Positions 15,311-24,312 of a stretch of 64,000 nt of DNA are shown here, in pieces. Source of the stretch: Pseudodesulfovibrio sp. zrk46 (lineage in GTDB: Bacteria; Desulfobacterota; Desulfovibrionia; Desulfovibrionales; Desulfovibrionaceae). Both the position numbers and the translations under genes were made by a program. The first letter of the stretch is position 1, and every line of letters begins with the position of its first letter. The stretch is taken from NCBI RefSeq assembly GCF_012516435.1, contig NZ_CP051216.1, forward strand, positions 684,001 to 748,000, read 5' to 3'. The notes below the pieces were generated by a model that made no database searches, was not told the origin of the DNA, and saw nothing but the letters and a program-made list of their open reading frames with translations.

Positions 15311-16357
15311 TTAATGGGCGAACGGATAGAGCTTCCAGTACGCCTTGATCAGACGCCAACGGTGCGCCAGTCCTTCGGGCTCGAAGATCAGGAACAGGAT
15401 GAGCACCAGCCCGAACACGCCCTCGCGGAGCGCCACGATGGACTGGGCAATATCCGGGAAGTACCCGCCCACGCTGTTGGCCAACACATTGAGTACCTCG
15501 GGCAGCAGCACGATGAAGACCGCGCCGAACACCGAACCGAGGACAGTTCCCAACCCGCCGATGATGATCATGGCGAGATAGGAGATGGACAGCCCAATAT
15601 TGAACTGCTCGGCCGAGATATACCCGGTGTAATGCCCCCACAGACCGCCTGCCACACCCGCCAGGAACGAGCTGAGACCAAAGGCCGCCAGCTTGTAGCG
15701 GAAGAGGTTCACGCCCACGATCTCTGCCGACAGGTAGAAGTCGCGGATAGACACAAAGGCGCGCCCGTACTTGGTACGCATGATGTTGGATACCATGAGC
15801 AGGGACGCGGCGGCAAAGAAGAAGAGCAGATAGTACATCCGCGCATCCGTATCGAAAGAAAAGCCGAGAATGGTCGGCGGATCAAGCAACAGGCCATTGG
15901 AGCCACCGGTCAGCACGCCGCCGTGTAAAAACACGTATTCCAGCACGAGCTGGGCGGCCAGCGTGGCGATGGCGAGATAGATGCCCTTCAGACGAAGGGA
16001 CGGCACGCCGAAGACCATGCCCACCATGGCCGTGATCAGGCCCGCCACCAATATGGCGAGGGGGAACGGCACGCCGTGCAGGGTGCACTGACCGGCCGCG
16101 TATGCGCCCACGCCGATGAACGCGCCGTGACCGAGTGAAATCTGGCCGCACACGCCGGTGAGCAGGTTGAGCGACACCGCGCCGATGACCGCGATAAAGA
16201 TGAGGTTCATGATGGAGGTCAGGTGCACATTGAGCACAGCCGGAGCCGCCAGGAGCACGAGGATGAACAGGCCCACCATCAGCTTCTGGAAGCCGGACTG
16301 GAAGATCTGCGCCTCGCCCCGGTAGGACGTGAAAAAGAGACCGCATTTACCCTGCAT
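15311..16357 (-). CDS. livM: ABC transporter permease LivM
   Basis: 348 residues with about nine membrane segments starting LMVGLFILVLLAAPAVL. The family signature NLLTGVCGQISLGHGAFIGVGAYAAG and the C-terminal EAA-like loop region SYLAMIIIGGLGTVLGSVFGA are clear. LivM pairs with LivH to form the membrane channel. It starts two bases before the end of livH, so the two are tightly linked. Confidence 0.93.
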   Translation of the reverse strand: MQGKCGLFFTSYRGEAQIFQSGFQKLMVGLFILVLLAAPAVLNVHLTSIMNLIFIAVIGAVSLNLLTGVCGQISLGHGAFIGVGAYAAGQCTLHGVPFPLAILVAGLITAMVGMVFGVPSLRLKGIYLAIATLAAQLVLEYVFLHGGVLTGGSNGLLLDPPTILGFSFDTDARMYYLLFFFAAASLLMVSNIMRTKYGRAFVSIRDFYLSAEIVGVNLFRYKLAAFGLSSFLAGVAGGLWGHYTGYISAEQFNIGLSISYLAMIIIGGLGTVLGSVFGAVFIVLLPEVLNVLANSVGGYFPDIAQSIVALREGVFGLVLILFLIFEPEGLAHRWRLIKAYWKLYPFAH

Positions 16358-16359
16358 GA

Positions 16360-17247
16360 TTAAACCCTCTCAATCTCTTTGGTGCCGAAGAGGCCGTATG
16401 GTTTGATCATCAGGATGATGACGAGGATGATGAAGGCCGCCACCTCGCGGAAGCCGCCCAGACCGAGGAACTGACGGGCTGCGCCGTCGCACACGTTCTC
16501 CAACACACCGATGATCAGGCCGCCGAGGGCTGCGCCAAGCAGCGAATCAAGACCGCCGAGGATAACCGCGGGGAAGACCTTGAGGCCGAGGTGACCGATG
16601 TGTGAGTTGATGCCGTTGATGTTGCCGAGGATGATGCCGCCCACCGCAGACACGATGCAGGCGATGCACCAGCTCATGGCAAAGATGTTCTTGATGCCGA
16701 TACCCATGGACTGTGCTGCCTGCTGGTCGAACGCGGTGGCGCGCATGGCGATACCGGTACGCGAGTATTTGAAGAAGGCAGAGAAGACGGCGAACAGGAT
16801 CACCGAGAGCGCAAAGGCCGCAATATAGACCGGAGCGATGGGCAACCCGGCGATAACAATGGGTTCCGTGGGCAGCACTGACGGGTAGACCCGAATCTGG
16901 GTGCCCCAGAAAAGTTGAACCAAAGATTTAAGAACCGAGCTCATACCCACTGTCACCATGATGACGGAGATGTGCTCCTCACCGATGAGTGGTCGCAGGA
17001 CCATCCGCTCGATGGCTAGACCAAGCAGAATGGAAAACCCGAGGGTAATGAAGAAGGCCCAGACGAACGGGATGTTGTACTGCACGGTCAGGGCGAAGCA
17101 GATGTAGGCGCCCACCATGACCAGCTCGCCCTGGGCGAAGTTCACGACCTTGGTGGCCTTGTAAATAATGACGAACCCGAGAGCCACGAGGGAGTAGATG
17201 CCGCCGACAACCAGTCCGTTAACGATAAGTTGCAGATAATATTCCAC
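16360..17247 (-). CDS. livH: ABC transporter permease LivH
   Basis: 295 residues from GTG 17245-17247 (VEYYLQLIVNGLVVGGIYSL), chosen because GGAGG lies seven bases upstream and the previous gene ends two bases before it. YKATKVVNFAQGELVMVGAY and FPAVILGGLDSLLGAALGG are the LivH hallmarks. About eight membrane segments. It partners LivM. Confidence 0.93.
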   Translation of the reverse strand: MEYYLQLIVNGLVVGGIYSLVALGFVIIYKATKVVNFAQGELVMVGAYICFALTVQYNIPFVWAFFITLGFSILLGLAIERMVLRPLIGEEHISVIMVTVGMSSVLKSLVQLFWGTQIRVYPSVLPTEPIVIAGLPIAPVYIAAFALSVILFAVFSAFFKYSRTGIAMRATAFDQQAAQSMGIGIKNIFAMSWCIACIVSAVGGIILGNINGINSHIGHLGLKVFPAVILGGLDSLLGAALGGLIIGVLENVCDGAARQFLGLGGFREVAAFIILVIILMIKPYGLFGTKEIERV

Positions 17248-17249
17248 GG

Positions 17250-19163
17250 TTAGGCCTCCATGTCCTCGATGCGGATATCGCCGCACATCTCACGCACCCT
17301 GCCGTCCTGGTAGGTGATCTCGGTTTGCAGATTCAGGGTACATTCGTCGGTGTACAGCGCCTCGATCAGGCTGCCGTAGCGTTCATTGATTATCTTGCGC
17401 CGCACCTTGCGGGTACGGGTCAGCTCGCCGTCATCCGCATCCAACTCCTTGTAGAGCAGGCAGAAACGCTTGATGCGCGTCTCCTCGGGCAGCGTCTCGT
17501 TGGTCTTGGCGATCTCGGACTTGATGAGCGCGTAGACTTCATCCTTGGCCGCCAGATCCTGATAGGTGGTGTAGGTGATCATCTGGGTCTCGGCCCAGTG
17601 CCCCACGATGGCCATGTCAATGCAGAGGATGGCGGTGACGAAGTCACGCCCGCCGCCGAGCACCACGGATTCGCGCAGGAACGGAGAGAATTTGACCTTG
17701 TTCTCCAAAAACTGCGGCGAGAACTGGGTGCCGTCATTGAGATGCATGACGTCCTTCAGACGGTCGATGACCACGAGGCGGCCATTGTCGTCGAAGTAAC
17801 CGGCATCACCGGAGAGCAGCCAACCGTCCTCGTCCACGGTCTCCTTGGTGGCTTCCTCATTCTTGTAGTAGCCGAGGAATACCGCCGGGGAGCGGGAGAT
17901 GATCTCGCCATCTTCCGTAATCTTGACCTCGGTCTCGGGAATGGGCGCGCCCACAGAGGTGAAGTCCACTTCGCCCTCTTTGTGGATGCAGGAGATACCC
18001 GCGATCTCGGTCTGGCCGTAAATCTGTTTCAGGTTCACGCCCAGCGCGTGGAAGAAGCGGAAGATGTCCGGCCCCAGCGCCGCACCACCGGTGGTGGCGG
18101 AACGCATCCGCGAGAAGCCGAGGCGATCACGCAGAGCGCGGAACAGGCACATGTCCGCGATCTTGTACTTGAGCTTGAGCATGGCTGACGGCTCTTTGCC
18201 CGCGAACAGGGTGTCCACGTACTCATGGCCGATGGGCAGGAAATAATTGTACATGGCCGCCTTGAACTTGGTGGTCTCCATGATGTCGCCCTGCACCTTG
18301 GCAGCCATGGATTCGTACACACGGGGAGGGGAGAACAGGAAGTGCGGTCCGATCTCGCGGGAGTCGCTCGATGCGGTATCGGGAGTTTCCGGAAAGTTAA
18401 CGCAAAACCCGAACAGCAGGGCCGATGCCACGGCCATCATCTGCTCGCCGATCCATGCCAGCGGCAGGAACGAAACAAACTCGTCCTTGGAGGTCTTGGG
18501 GTCAAACTGCCCAAGGTTGTGCGCCATGGAGAGCAGGTTGATGTGGGAGAGCATGGCCAGCTTGGGCCGCCCGGTGGTGCCGGAGGTGGTGGTGATCAAC
18601 GTGGGATCTTCCGGTTTCAACTCGCGGGCCCAGCGGGTGTAGTCGGCCACGGCTTCGGAGTGTCCTTCGCGACCGATGCGGCGCACGGCCTCGAAATCCA
18701 TCAGGCCGGGGACATCCTTTTCGTAGGCCACGAGGCCCTTGGCGTCGTGGTAGATGATGTACTGAAGATTGGGCAGATTATCGCGGAAGGAGAGGATCTT
18801 ATCCACCTGCTCCTGGTCCTCGGCGATAACGAGTTTGCATTCGGACAGATCGAAGATGTACTCGATCTCTTCTGCGGGAGAGTCCTGATACAGTCCGAGC
18901 GCCATACCGCCCAGTCCCTGAATGGCGAGCTCCGCCCAAATCCATTCGGGCCGGTTGTCACCGATGAGGATGACGATGTCGCCTTTGCCAAGGCCGAGCT
19001 CCTTCAGGCCACAGGCGAACTCCGCGGTGATCCTGAGGTTCTGGCGCCAGGTGACGGCCTGCCACACGCCCCACTCTTTTTCGCGGAGCGCGGTTTTTTC
19101 CGGTCGTTCTTCTGCCTGTTTTATGAGCAGTCGAGGCAGTGTCGTTTTGTACGGCTTTGCCAT
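17250..19163 (-). CDS. Long-chain-type acyl-CoA synthetase (AMP-forming)
   Basis: 637 residues. The AMP-binding motif is LITTTSGTTGRPKLAMLSH, with YGQTEIAGISC, GDAGYFDDNGRLVVIDRLKD and the C-terminal TRTRKVRRKIINERY of the FadD15-like group. It makes acyl-CoA from a carboxylate, ATP and CoA in the cytoplasm. Placement between livG and livH, with livH starting two bases after its stop, strongly couples it to transport. The pairing suggests the substrate taken up, or one derived from it, is a carboxylic acid. Confidence 0.92.
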   Translation of the reverse strand: MAKPYKTTLPRLLIKQAEERPEKTALREKEWGVWQAVTWRQNLRITAEFACGLKELGLGKGDIVILIGDNRPEWIWAELAIQGLGGMALGLYQDSPAEEIEYIFDLSECKLVIAEDQEQVDKILSFRDNLPNLQYIIYHDAKGLVAYEKDVPGLMDFEAVRRIGREGHSEAVADYTRWARELKPEDPTLITTTSGTTGRPKLAMLSHINLLSMAHNLGQFDPKTSKDEFVSFLPLAWIGEQMMAVASALLFGFCVNFPETPDTASSDSREIGPHFLFSPPRVYESMAAKVQGDIMETTKFKAAMYNYFLPIGHEYVDTLFAGKEPSAMLKLKYKIADMCLFRALRDRLGFSRMRSATTGGAALGPDIFRFFHALGVNLKQIYGQTEIAGISCIHKEGEVDFTSVGAPIPETEVKITEDGEIISRSPAVFLGYYKNEEATKETVDEDGWLLSGDAGYFDDNGRLVVIDRLKDVMHLNDGTQFSPQFLENKVKFSPFLRESVVLGGGRDFVTAILCIDMAIVGHWAETQMITYTTYQDLAAKDEVYALIKSEIAKTNETLPEETRIKRFCLLYKELDADDGELTRTRKVRRKIINERYGSLIEALYTDECTLNLQTEITYQDGRVREMCGDIRIEDMEA

Positions 19164-19280
19164 GAGATGTCCTTTGAAAAATCAGATAAGGTTGCCGCGT
19201 TGTGGCGATGTCATGAGACTTCGCCTCCGCGGCCAAAGGGATGAGCCCTTTGGATTCCCGATTAGCTGGCTGTTGCCAGC

Positions 19281-20078
19281 CTACCTACCCGTAAAGGCTG
19301 CGTCTTCGGTGCCTAGATAGGCAGCAATGACGTCCTTGTTGGCCTGCACTTCTTCCGGGGTGCCCTCGGCGATCTTCTGCCCAAAGTCGATGACGACGAC
19401 CTTGTCAGAGATATCCATGACAACACCCATGTCATGCTCGACCAATAGGACGGTAACGCCCCATTCTTCTGCGATGTCGAGTATATAGCGTGCCATGTCC
19501 TCGGTTTCTTCGAGGTTCATGCCCGCCATGGGCTCATCAAGGAGGATCAGCTTGGGTTCCGCGGCTAGTGCGCGTCCGAGTTCAACCCTTTTCTGCACCC
19601 CGTAGGGTAGACGCCCTGCGTGCTGGTGCCGATAAGGCGATAGGTTCAGGAAATCGATGACATCTTCCACCCGGCGACGGTGGGCGTCCTCATGTTTGAC
19701 AGCTTTGCCCCAGTACATGATGGACGACAGAATGCCGTAATTCATCTGACTGTGGCGGCCAACCATGAGGTTGTCTAGAACGGAGAGGCCCTTGAATAGG
19801 GCGATGTTTTGGAAGGTGCGCGACAGCCCCAGCTCCGTGCGTTTGTGCGCGGGCAGAGACAGAAGGCATTCGCCGTCCAGGGAAATTTTACATGGGCCGG
19901 AAGCGCCCCCATCCGGGGTATAGCGACCGCTGATACAGTTGAGCATGGAGGTTTTACCAGCACCGTTGGGGCCAATGAGGGATGCAATAGTCCCTTGCTC
20001 CACGGTAAAGGAAACGCCCATAAGGGCAGCAATGCCCTTGAACGTGAGGGTCACGTCGTTGACGTCGAGGTAAGCCAT
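19281..20078 (-). CDS. livG: Branched-chain-type ABC transporter ATPase LivG
   Basis: 265 residues with Walker A GPNGAGKTSM, the Q-loop LSRTFQNIALFKGLSV, a changed signature (LPYGVQKRVELGRALA in place of LSGGQ) and Walker B PKLILLDEPMAGMN. VLLVEHDMGVVMDISDKVVV is typical of LivG. LPYG instead of LSYG or LSGG is common in LivG proteins tied to ligases. The 117-bp gap before the synthetase gene contains CCAAAGGG-ATGAG-CCCTTTGG, a possible mRNA hairpin. Confidence 0.92.
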   Translation of the reverse strand: MAYLDVNDVTLTFKGIAALMGVSFTVEQGTIASLIGPNGAGKTSMLNCISGRYTPDGGASGPCKISLDGECLLSLPAHKRTELGLSRTFQNIALFKGLSVLDNLMVGRHSQMNYGILSSIMYWGKAVKHEDAHRRRVEDVIDFLNLSPYRHQHAGRLPYGVQKRVELGRALAAEPKLILLDEPMAGMNLEETEDMARYILDIAEEWGVTVLLVEHDMGVVMDISDKVVVIDFGQKIAEGTPEEVQANKDVIAAYLGTEDAAFTGR

Positions 20079-20191
20079 AATCCTGCAATTATGGTTTCGA
20101 GCGCACGCTCCTGCGCGACAAAATCACGGCCGGTCGGTGAATCCCATAACACCGCCCCCGGTCCTGTGATGGTCGGGTGTTCGTGTGGCTC

Positions 20192-20848
20192 TTAGGCCCA
20201 CTCCCCGGAGAAATCCTCGGGAGAGACCAACTTGTAGCCCCGGTCCTTGAGTGCTGCGGCAACAGGAGACGGGTCTTCGGTATCAATTCGGACGACCACT
20301 ACACGGCGTCCGTTATAAAAGAATGTGCCAGTAGAGATGATGGACATCTTCATATTGGCAATAACGCCTGCGACTTCGTAAAGGACGCCGGAGCGATCAT
20401 CCACTTCGATGGTGATTCTGCTGCCGCCCTCACGGTATCCCATCTCTTCGGACAGGACGTCGAGCATGACGCTTCGGTTAATGTACCCGATCAACTCACC
20501 GTCCGTATCGACCACGGCCAGTCCGGCCAGGTTCATCTCGTACATCATGTCGGCCGCGCCCTCGATTTCTGTCTCGGGGGTCACAGTCTTGATGTCGGTA
20601 CGGTAGATTTTTTCCACGGTGAGCTTGCTCATCAGGTAGTTGAGCTCGTGTTTCTCCAGGGAGGTCATGATGCTGGGGAGCGCGGCGGAGATGTCTTCCT
20701 TGCGCACGTAGCCGACCAGCTTGCCCTCGTCGTCAACCACGAGGAGCATCCAGAGTTTGCTGTCTTCCAGCTGTTTCTGAGCGTCCTTGACCAGGGTCTG
20801 TGGGGTGACCTTGACGAAATCGCGAAGCATTTTGAGACCGACGTACAT
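20192..20848 (-). CDS. CBS-pair plus ACT-domain protein
   Basis: 218 residues: two CBS domains (residues about 1-60 and 75-135; QTLVKDAQKQLEDSKLWMLL and IEGAADMMYEMNLAGLAVVD) and an ACT-like domain (RITIEVDDRSGVLYEVAGVI) to the end. CBS pairs bind adenosyl ligands and ACT domains usually bind amino acids, so it may sense the imported compound or energy state. It is the first gene of the liv cluster, about 110 bases before livG. The target it controls is unknown. Confidence 0.88.
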   Translation of the reverse strand: MYVGLKMLRDFVKVTPQTLVKDAQKQLEDSKLWMLLVVDDEGKLVGYVRKEDISAALPSIMTSLEKHELNYLMSKLTVEKIYRTDIKTVTPETEIEGAADMMYEMNLAGLAVVDTDGELIGYINRSVMLDVLSEEMGYREGGSRITIEVDDRSGVLYEVAGVIANMKMSIISTGTFFYNGRRVVVVRIDTEDPSPVAAALKDRGYKLVSPEDFSGEWA

Positions 20849-21095
20849 TGACTATTCCTCCTTGGAGTGCGGCAGATCCGCCTAATTGCAGGACAATTGT
20901 TTTGTATCCGGGCAACATACACGCTTTACAACAAACGCGCAATCAGGCCCGGCCCGCAGGGGTTCTGCCAGCAAGGGGAATTTACAACCAATTTAGTCGG
21001 GTTTCGTCAAGCCAAAAAATGACTGATTGTCAAATCAATGACTCAATTTCTGGTTTAACCCATGGACATTTTTCATTTTTGAAAATTGGCAACGC

Positions 21096-22079
21096 TTACG
21101 ACATTTTCAGGAACATGGGATAAATTTTTCGAAACATGGAAGGCGGCACATCCGCATCCCAGTGCCCGGTCAACTGCGCCCAGACATAGAAGCCCAACAG
21201 CACGGCCACCACGCCGATACCCACCAGCAGCCATGGGGCTTTGCCGCCCCCGGCAACCGAGAAACCGAGGCAACCATCCACCGGGCAGGCCCCCACGCAT
21301 TCGGCGCAACCGATGCATTCAGGTGTGCGCACGGCCAGCTTGCCCTCGACACGAATGCCTGACGGACACTGCTTCGTACACTTGCCGCAGCCGATACAGG
21401 TGTCGGCATCGCGCTTGATGAAGGTGGGGCTGAACCACGAAACGATACCGAGCAGCGCACCATACGGACAGAGATAGCGGCACCATGCGTTGCGCACCAC
21501 CACACCAAACACGACCAGTCCTGCGATAACCCCCAGCGAAAGGGTTGAGGGCGCGAGGAAGAAGTCGAGCATCTTGGCATCGGCCACCATGTTGTAGGGG
21601 CTGTTGATGAACTCGGAGACACCGCGGGCGGGCATGGAAAAGACGATGTATACGAAGAAGCCGAGGCCGCCATATTTGAGGGCGGTCAGCGGGTAGTCGA
21701 TGTATTTGTGCGGCACCATGGCCAGACCGAGCTTGCGCCCCAGTCGTTCCTGTAGGTTGGACAGAAATCCCACCGGGCAGATGTAGCCGCAGAACCCCTT
21801 GCGGAACAGGACGGCCATGCACAGGATGGCCAGAAAGATGGTCAGACCTGCCGGGTGAACCGTGTCCCATACGCCCGTCGAAATCCACTGACGAAGGCCC
21901 AGCAATGCGCTGATGGGCAGGAATCCTTCCACCGCGCCCGGCTTGGGAACAAAGACCTCGGACCGCCCCATGGCCCAGTCAAGAAAGGCGACAAAACGGA
22001 ATCCCACGTAAACACAGAAGAGAGTGAATACGGCCTGCACGGCCAGACGAAAACGTGAAGGGGTCAATATATCTTTCAT
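21096..22079 (-). CDS. Membrane ferredoxin-type protein (NapH/NosR-like)
   Basis: 327 residues with about six membrane segments, two CxxxCP motifs at the membrane face (CGYICPVG and CRYLCPYG) and a pair of [4Fe-4S] motifs, CIGCGKCTKQCPSG and CIGCAECVGACPVDG. This is the polyferredoxin layout of NapH, NosR-C and CcoG proteins, which pass electrons between the quinone pool and periplasmic or cytoplasmic partners. No partner reductase is adjacent, so the electron acceptor is unknown. A TGAC-N4-GTCA dyad sits about 53 bp before the start. Confidence 0.88.
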   Translation of the reverse strand: MKDILTPSRFRLAVQAVFTLFCVYVGFRFVAFLDWAMGRSEVFVPKPGAVEGFLPISALLGLRQWISTGVWDTVHPAGLTIFLAILCMAVLFRKGFCGYICPVGFLSNLQERLGRKLGLAMVPHKYIDYPLTALKYGGLGFFVYIVFSMPARGVSEFINSPYNMVADAKMLDFFLAPSTLSLGVIAGLVVFGVVVRNAWCRYLCPYGALLGIVSWFSPTFIKRDADTCIGCGKCTKQCPSGIRVEGKLAVRTPECIGCAECVGACPVDGCLGFSVAGGGKAPWLLVGIGVVAVLLGFYVWAQLTGHWDADVPPSMFRKIYPMFLKMS

Positions 22080-22129
22080 AAGTACCTGTGCTCTTTTTCG
22101 GGCTGTCTACGCCTCTGATTCCGCACAGG

Positions 22130-22149
22130 CAATGACTTACGTCAATTTG
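22130..22149. promoter_or_regulatory. Candidate FNR/CRP-type operator in a divergent promoter region
   Basis: AATGAC-TTAC-GTCAATT has the TTGAC-N4-GTCAT symmetry and spacing of FNR/CRP-family sites. It lies between the divergent membrane ferredoxin and binding-protein genes. One site alone is weak evidence. Confidence 0.35.
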
Positions 22150-22250
22150 CACAATATCAGCAGAACCATTCGGCCTTATTCGCCATATTGTCGTTAGACC
22201 TTAAATAATAATTCAAACGCCCCGCTCTATTCATAATACTAAGAAGCACC

Positions 22251-23027
22251 ATGAAGACATTTCTTTCGATCCTTGTGCTGCTCCTGCTTCCCGGTCTCGT
22301 CTCTGCGATGGACCGGGAGATCGTCGTTGCTTCCGGAGAGTGGCCACCATGGACCGGAAAAGCGCTTCCCCACTACGGTTTTATCAATCACGTTGTCGAA
22401 GAAGCATTCGCGCGCGAGGGCTATACTGTCACTTTCGAATTCTACCCTTGGACACGCAACATACATCTACTTGAGCATGGCGAGATTGACGCGGCTTCAT
22501 ACTGGTACATGAATAAACGTCGGCAGGAATTCGCCCTGTACAGTGCGCCACTGTCCGAGGAGGAAGTAGTATTCTTTCATCTCAAGGGCAAAAAGCTCCC
22601 TGACTGGCAGGACCTCTCCGAACTCATGGGATACCGCATCGGCATGGTCCACGGCATTCCATACTTGGACCAACTGTGGGAGTTGAAGAGCGCAGGAGTT
22701 CTTCATCTCTTTTTCTCCAACACCGAAAAAGAAAACTTCCAAAAGCTGCTGCGCAGGAGAATCGACATTTTCCCCTCTGCCCGCCGCATGGGTGAGGAGG
22801 TTTTGAAAAACGAATTCCCACCAAAGGAGCGGGACGTTATCACCTATACTCCCAAAGCACTCATTACGCACAAAGGGTACATCCTGTTCCCCAAAAACCG
22901 CCCTGAAAGCGAGCAGCTCCGCAAGGCCTTCAATACCGGACTCAAGAAACTCCGCGCCGACGGCACATATCACCGCTTGTTCAAGGCCATGGACCGGGGG
23001 GCATACGCCCTACCGCCTGAACAATAA
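22251..23027 (+). CDS. Periplasmic solute-binding protein, SBP_bac_3 type
   Basis: 258 residues with a signal peptide (FLSILVLLLLPGLVSAMD) and the family-3 opening EIVVASGEWPPWTGKALPHYGFI, then VEEAFAREGYTVTFEFYPW. The usual Arg/Asp amino-acid contacts are not obvious. Such standalone proteins without permease genes are abundant in Desulfovibrio and may serve as sensor inputs or orphan subunits. A second protein of this class lies at 31495-32247 with only distant similarity. Confidence 0.85.
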   Translation: MKTFLSILVLLLLPGLVSAMDREIVVASGEWPPWTGKALPHYGFINHVVEEAFAREGYTVTFEFYPWTRNIHLLEHGEIDAASYWYMNKRRQEFALYSAPLSEEEVVFFHLKGKKLPDWQDLSELMGYRIGMVHGIPYLDQLWELKSAGVLHLFFSNTEKENFQKLLRRRIDIFPSARRMGEEVLKNEFPPKERDVITYTPKALITHKGYILFPKNRPESEQLRKAFNTGLKKLRADGTYHRLFKAMDRGAYALPPEQ

Positions 23028-23060
23028 AAAAGGGCCGTCCAACAGAACGGCCCTTCTCAT
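23026..23060. terminator. Bidirectional terminator between convergent genes
   Basis: AGGGCCGT / ACGGCCCT with an 8-nt loop, a run of A on the left and TTCTCATTTTT on the right. Serves the binding-protein gene and the PocR gene opposite. Confidence 0.8.
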
Positions 23061-23077
23061 TTTTCTATGTCAGTACG

Positions 23078-23569
23078 CTACGCCAGAGCCTCGGCGACAC
23101 GCTCCTGAATGAAATCCTGGATTTCCTGCACACGGTCCTCGGATGCAACGGACACGCCTTTGGCAGCCTGAGTGATGAGCTCAGCGTCCAGATCACTCAT
23201 CATTTCGATGGTGAACCCGTCCACCTCACCTTCATCAGCCACGAGCCCGCAGCCGCCGACTGCGCCAAGGAACTCGCCATCTTTCAAGACCGGCACGCAC
23301 ACACGCATCATTCCCGCGTCACATTCTTCTGCGAACGGCTTCTGGCCCTTCTGCATCAGCTGCAGAAACATCTGGCCCGCAGGCGCACAGATGGCGCCGA
23401 ATCCCTTGGCGTCCTCACGGATGGCCTTGCACAGGTCATTGCCCCAGGTGTTGTCGCGCAGGCGCTTGCCTTCCTTGTTCATGACATCGGCATTCAGATT
23501 GAACCGCTGGTGCAATTCATTCTGCAATGCCACCCATCCCTCTTCCGGCATGAAATCCGTGAGTTCCAT
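23078..23569 (-). CDS. Stand-alone PocR-domain protein, copy 1
   Basis: 163 residues from ATG 23567-23569 (AAGGA upstream). The whole chain is a PocR-type sensory domain: TWGNDLCKAIREDAKGFGAI, CAPAGQMFLQLMQ, FAEECDAGMMRVCVPVLKDG and GAVGGCGLV, followed by a predicted helix ending VQEIQDFIQERVAEAL. PocR domains are thought to bind small hydrocarbon derivatives such as 1,3-propanediol and normally sit on AraC regulators or kinases; here no output domain exists. Cys positions are shared with the second copy. Confidence 0.85.
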   Translation of the reverse strand: MELTDFMPEEGWVALQNELHQRFNLNADVMNKEGKRLRDNTWGNDLCKAIREDAKGFGAICAPAGQMFLQLMQKGQKPFAEECDAGMMRVCVPVLKDGEFLGAVGGCGLVADEGEVDGFTIEMMSDLDAELITQAAKGVSVASEDRVQEIQDFIQERVAEALA

Positions 23570-23709
23570 CGAGAAATCCTTCCTTTGATATGGTTTCGCA
23601 TATCGCTCCAGCCCCTCAGCGGCGATACACCAAAGGGGGATTACGCCCATTTCAACGCCTGTGCAAGTGTTCATGGGAGTTGAGCCGGAAGGATTTCTCT
23701 TTGATTCTC

Positions 23710-24312
23710 CTAGACTTCCGCCGTGTAAGGCGGCGCGGGATCGTACTGCAGGATCTTCCTGACCATTCGAGCGTGATCCGGAGTGTGGATTTCGCCCACA
23801 AGCCAGAGCGCCATGTCGATTCCGGCAGACACGCCCTGCGAGGTCACGACCTTGCCGTCACGAACATACCGCTGCTCGGGCAACTCGGTCACTTCGGGAT
23901 CATTGGTCAGGGAATCCATGAGCATCCAGTGCGTGGTTGCCTTGCGGCCTTTGAGTAGACCAGCTTTCTGCAGGATGAGGCCTCCGGTGCAGACAGCGGT
24001 CATGTAGTCGACCTTGTCATACTGCTCCCGGACCCACTCGATGGCCTTGTCATTGCCGAGGGCGTACTCGTCGACTTCCGCCGTGCCGGGCAACAGCAGC
24101 ACATCCAGCGGCGGTGCATCGTCCAGACTGTAGTCGGGTATCACCTGCAAGCCGCCGACACCACGTATGGGCCGGGTGTCCGCAGCAATGGTCACAACCT
24201 GCCCGCTGTTCAGGAGGTGATTCGAAGCCTGAAACACCTGCATGGGGCCGACGAAATCCAGTTCCGCGACCTGTTCATAGATGAATATCCCGTAGGTAAG
24301 ACCTTTGGTCAT
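23710..24312 (-). CDS. PfpI/DJ-1-family protein, isonitrile-hydratase-like
   Basis: 200 residues from ATG 24310-24312 with AAAGGAG upstream. The opening LTYGIFIYEQVAELDFVGPMQ and the nucleophile elbow YMTAVCTGGLILQKAGLLKG, followed by ATTHWMLMDSL, are characteristic of the isonitrile hydratase / GATase1 branch of the DJ-1 superfamily, with Cys in AVCTGG as nucleophile. It overlaps the 3' end of the AraC-type gene by 38 bases, so it is probably under that regulator's control. Confidence 0.87.
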   Translation of the reverse strand: MTKGLTYGIFIYEQVAELDFVGPMQVFQASNHLLNSGQVVTIAADTRPIRGVGGLQVIPDYSLDDAPPLDVLLLPGTAEVDEYALGNDKAIEWVREQYDKVDYMTAVCTGGLILQKAGLLKGRKATTHWMLMDSLTNDPEVTELPEQRYVRDGKVVTSQGVSAGIDMALWLVGEIHTPDHARMVRKILQYDPAPPYTAEV

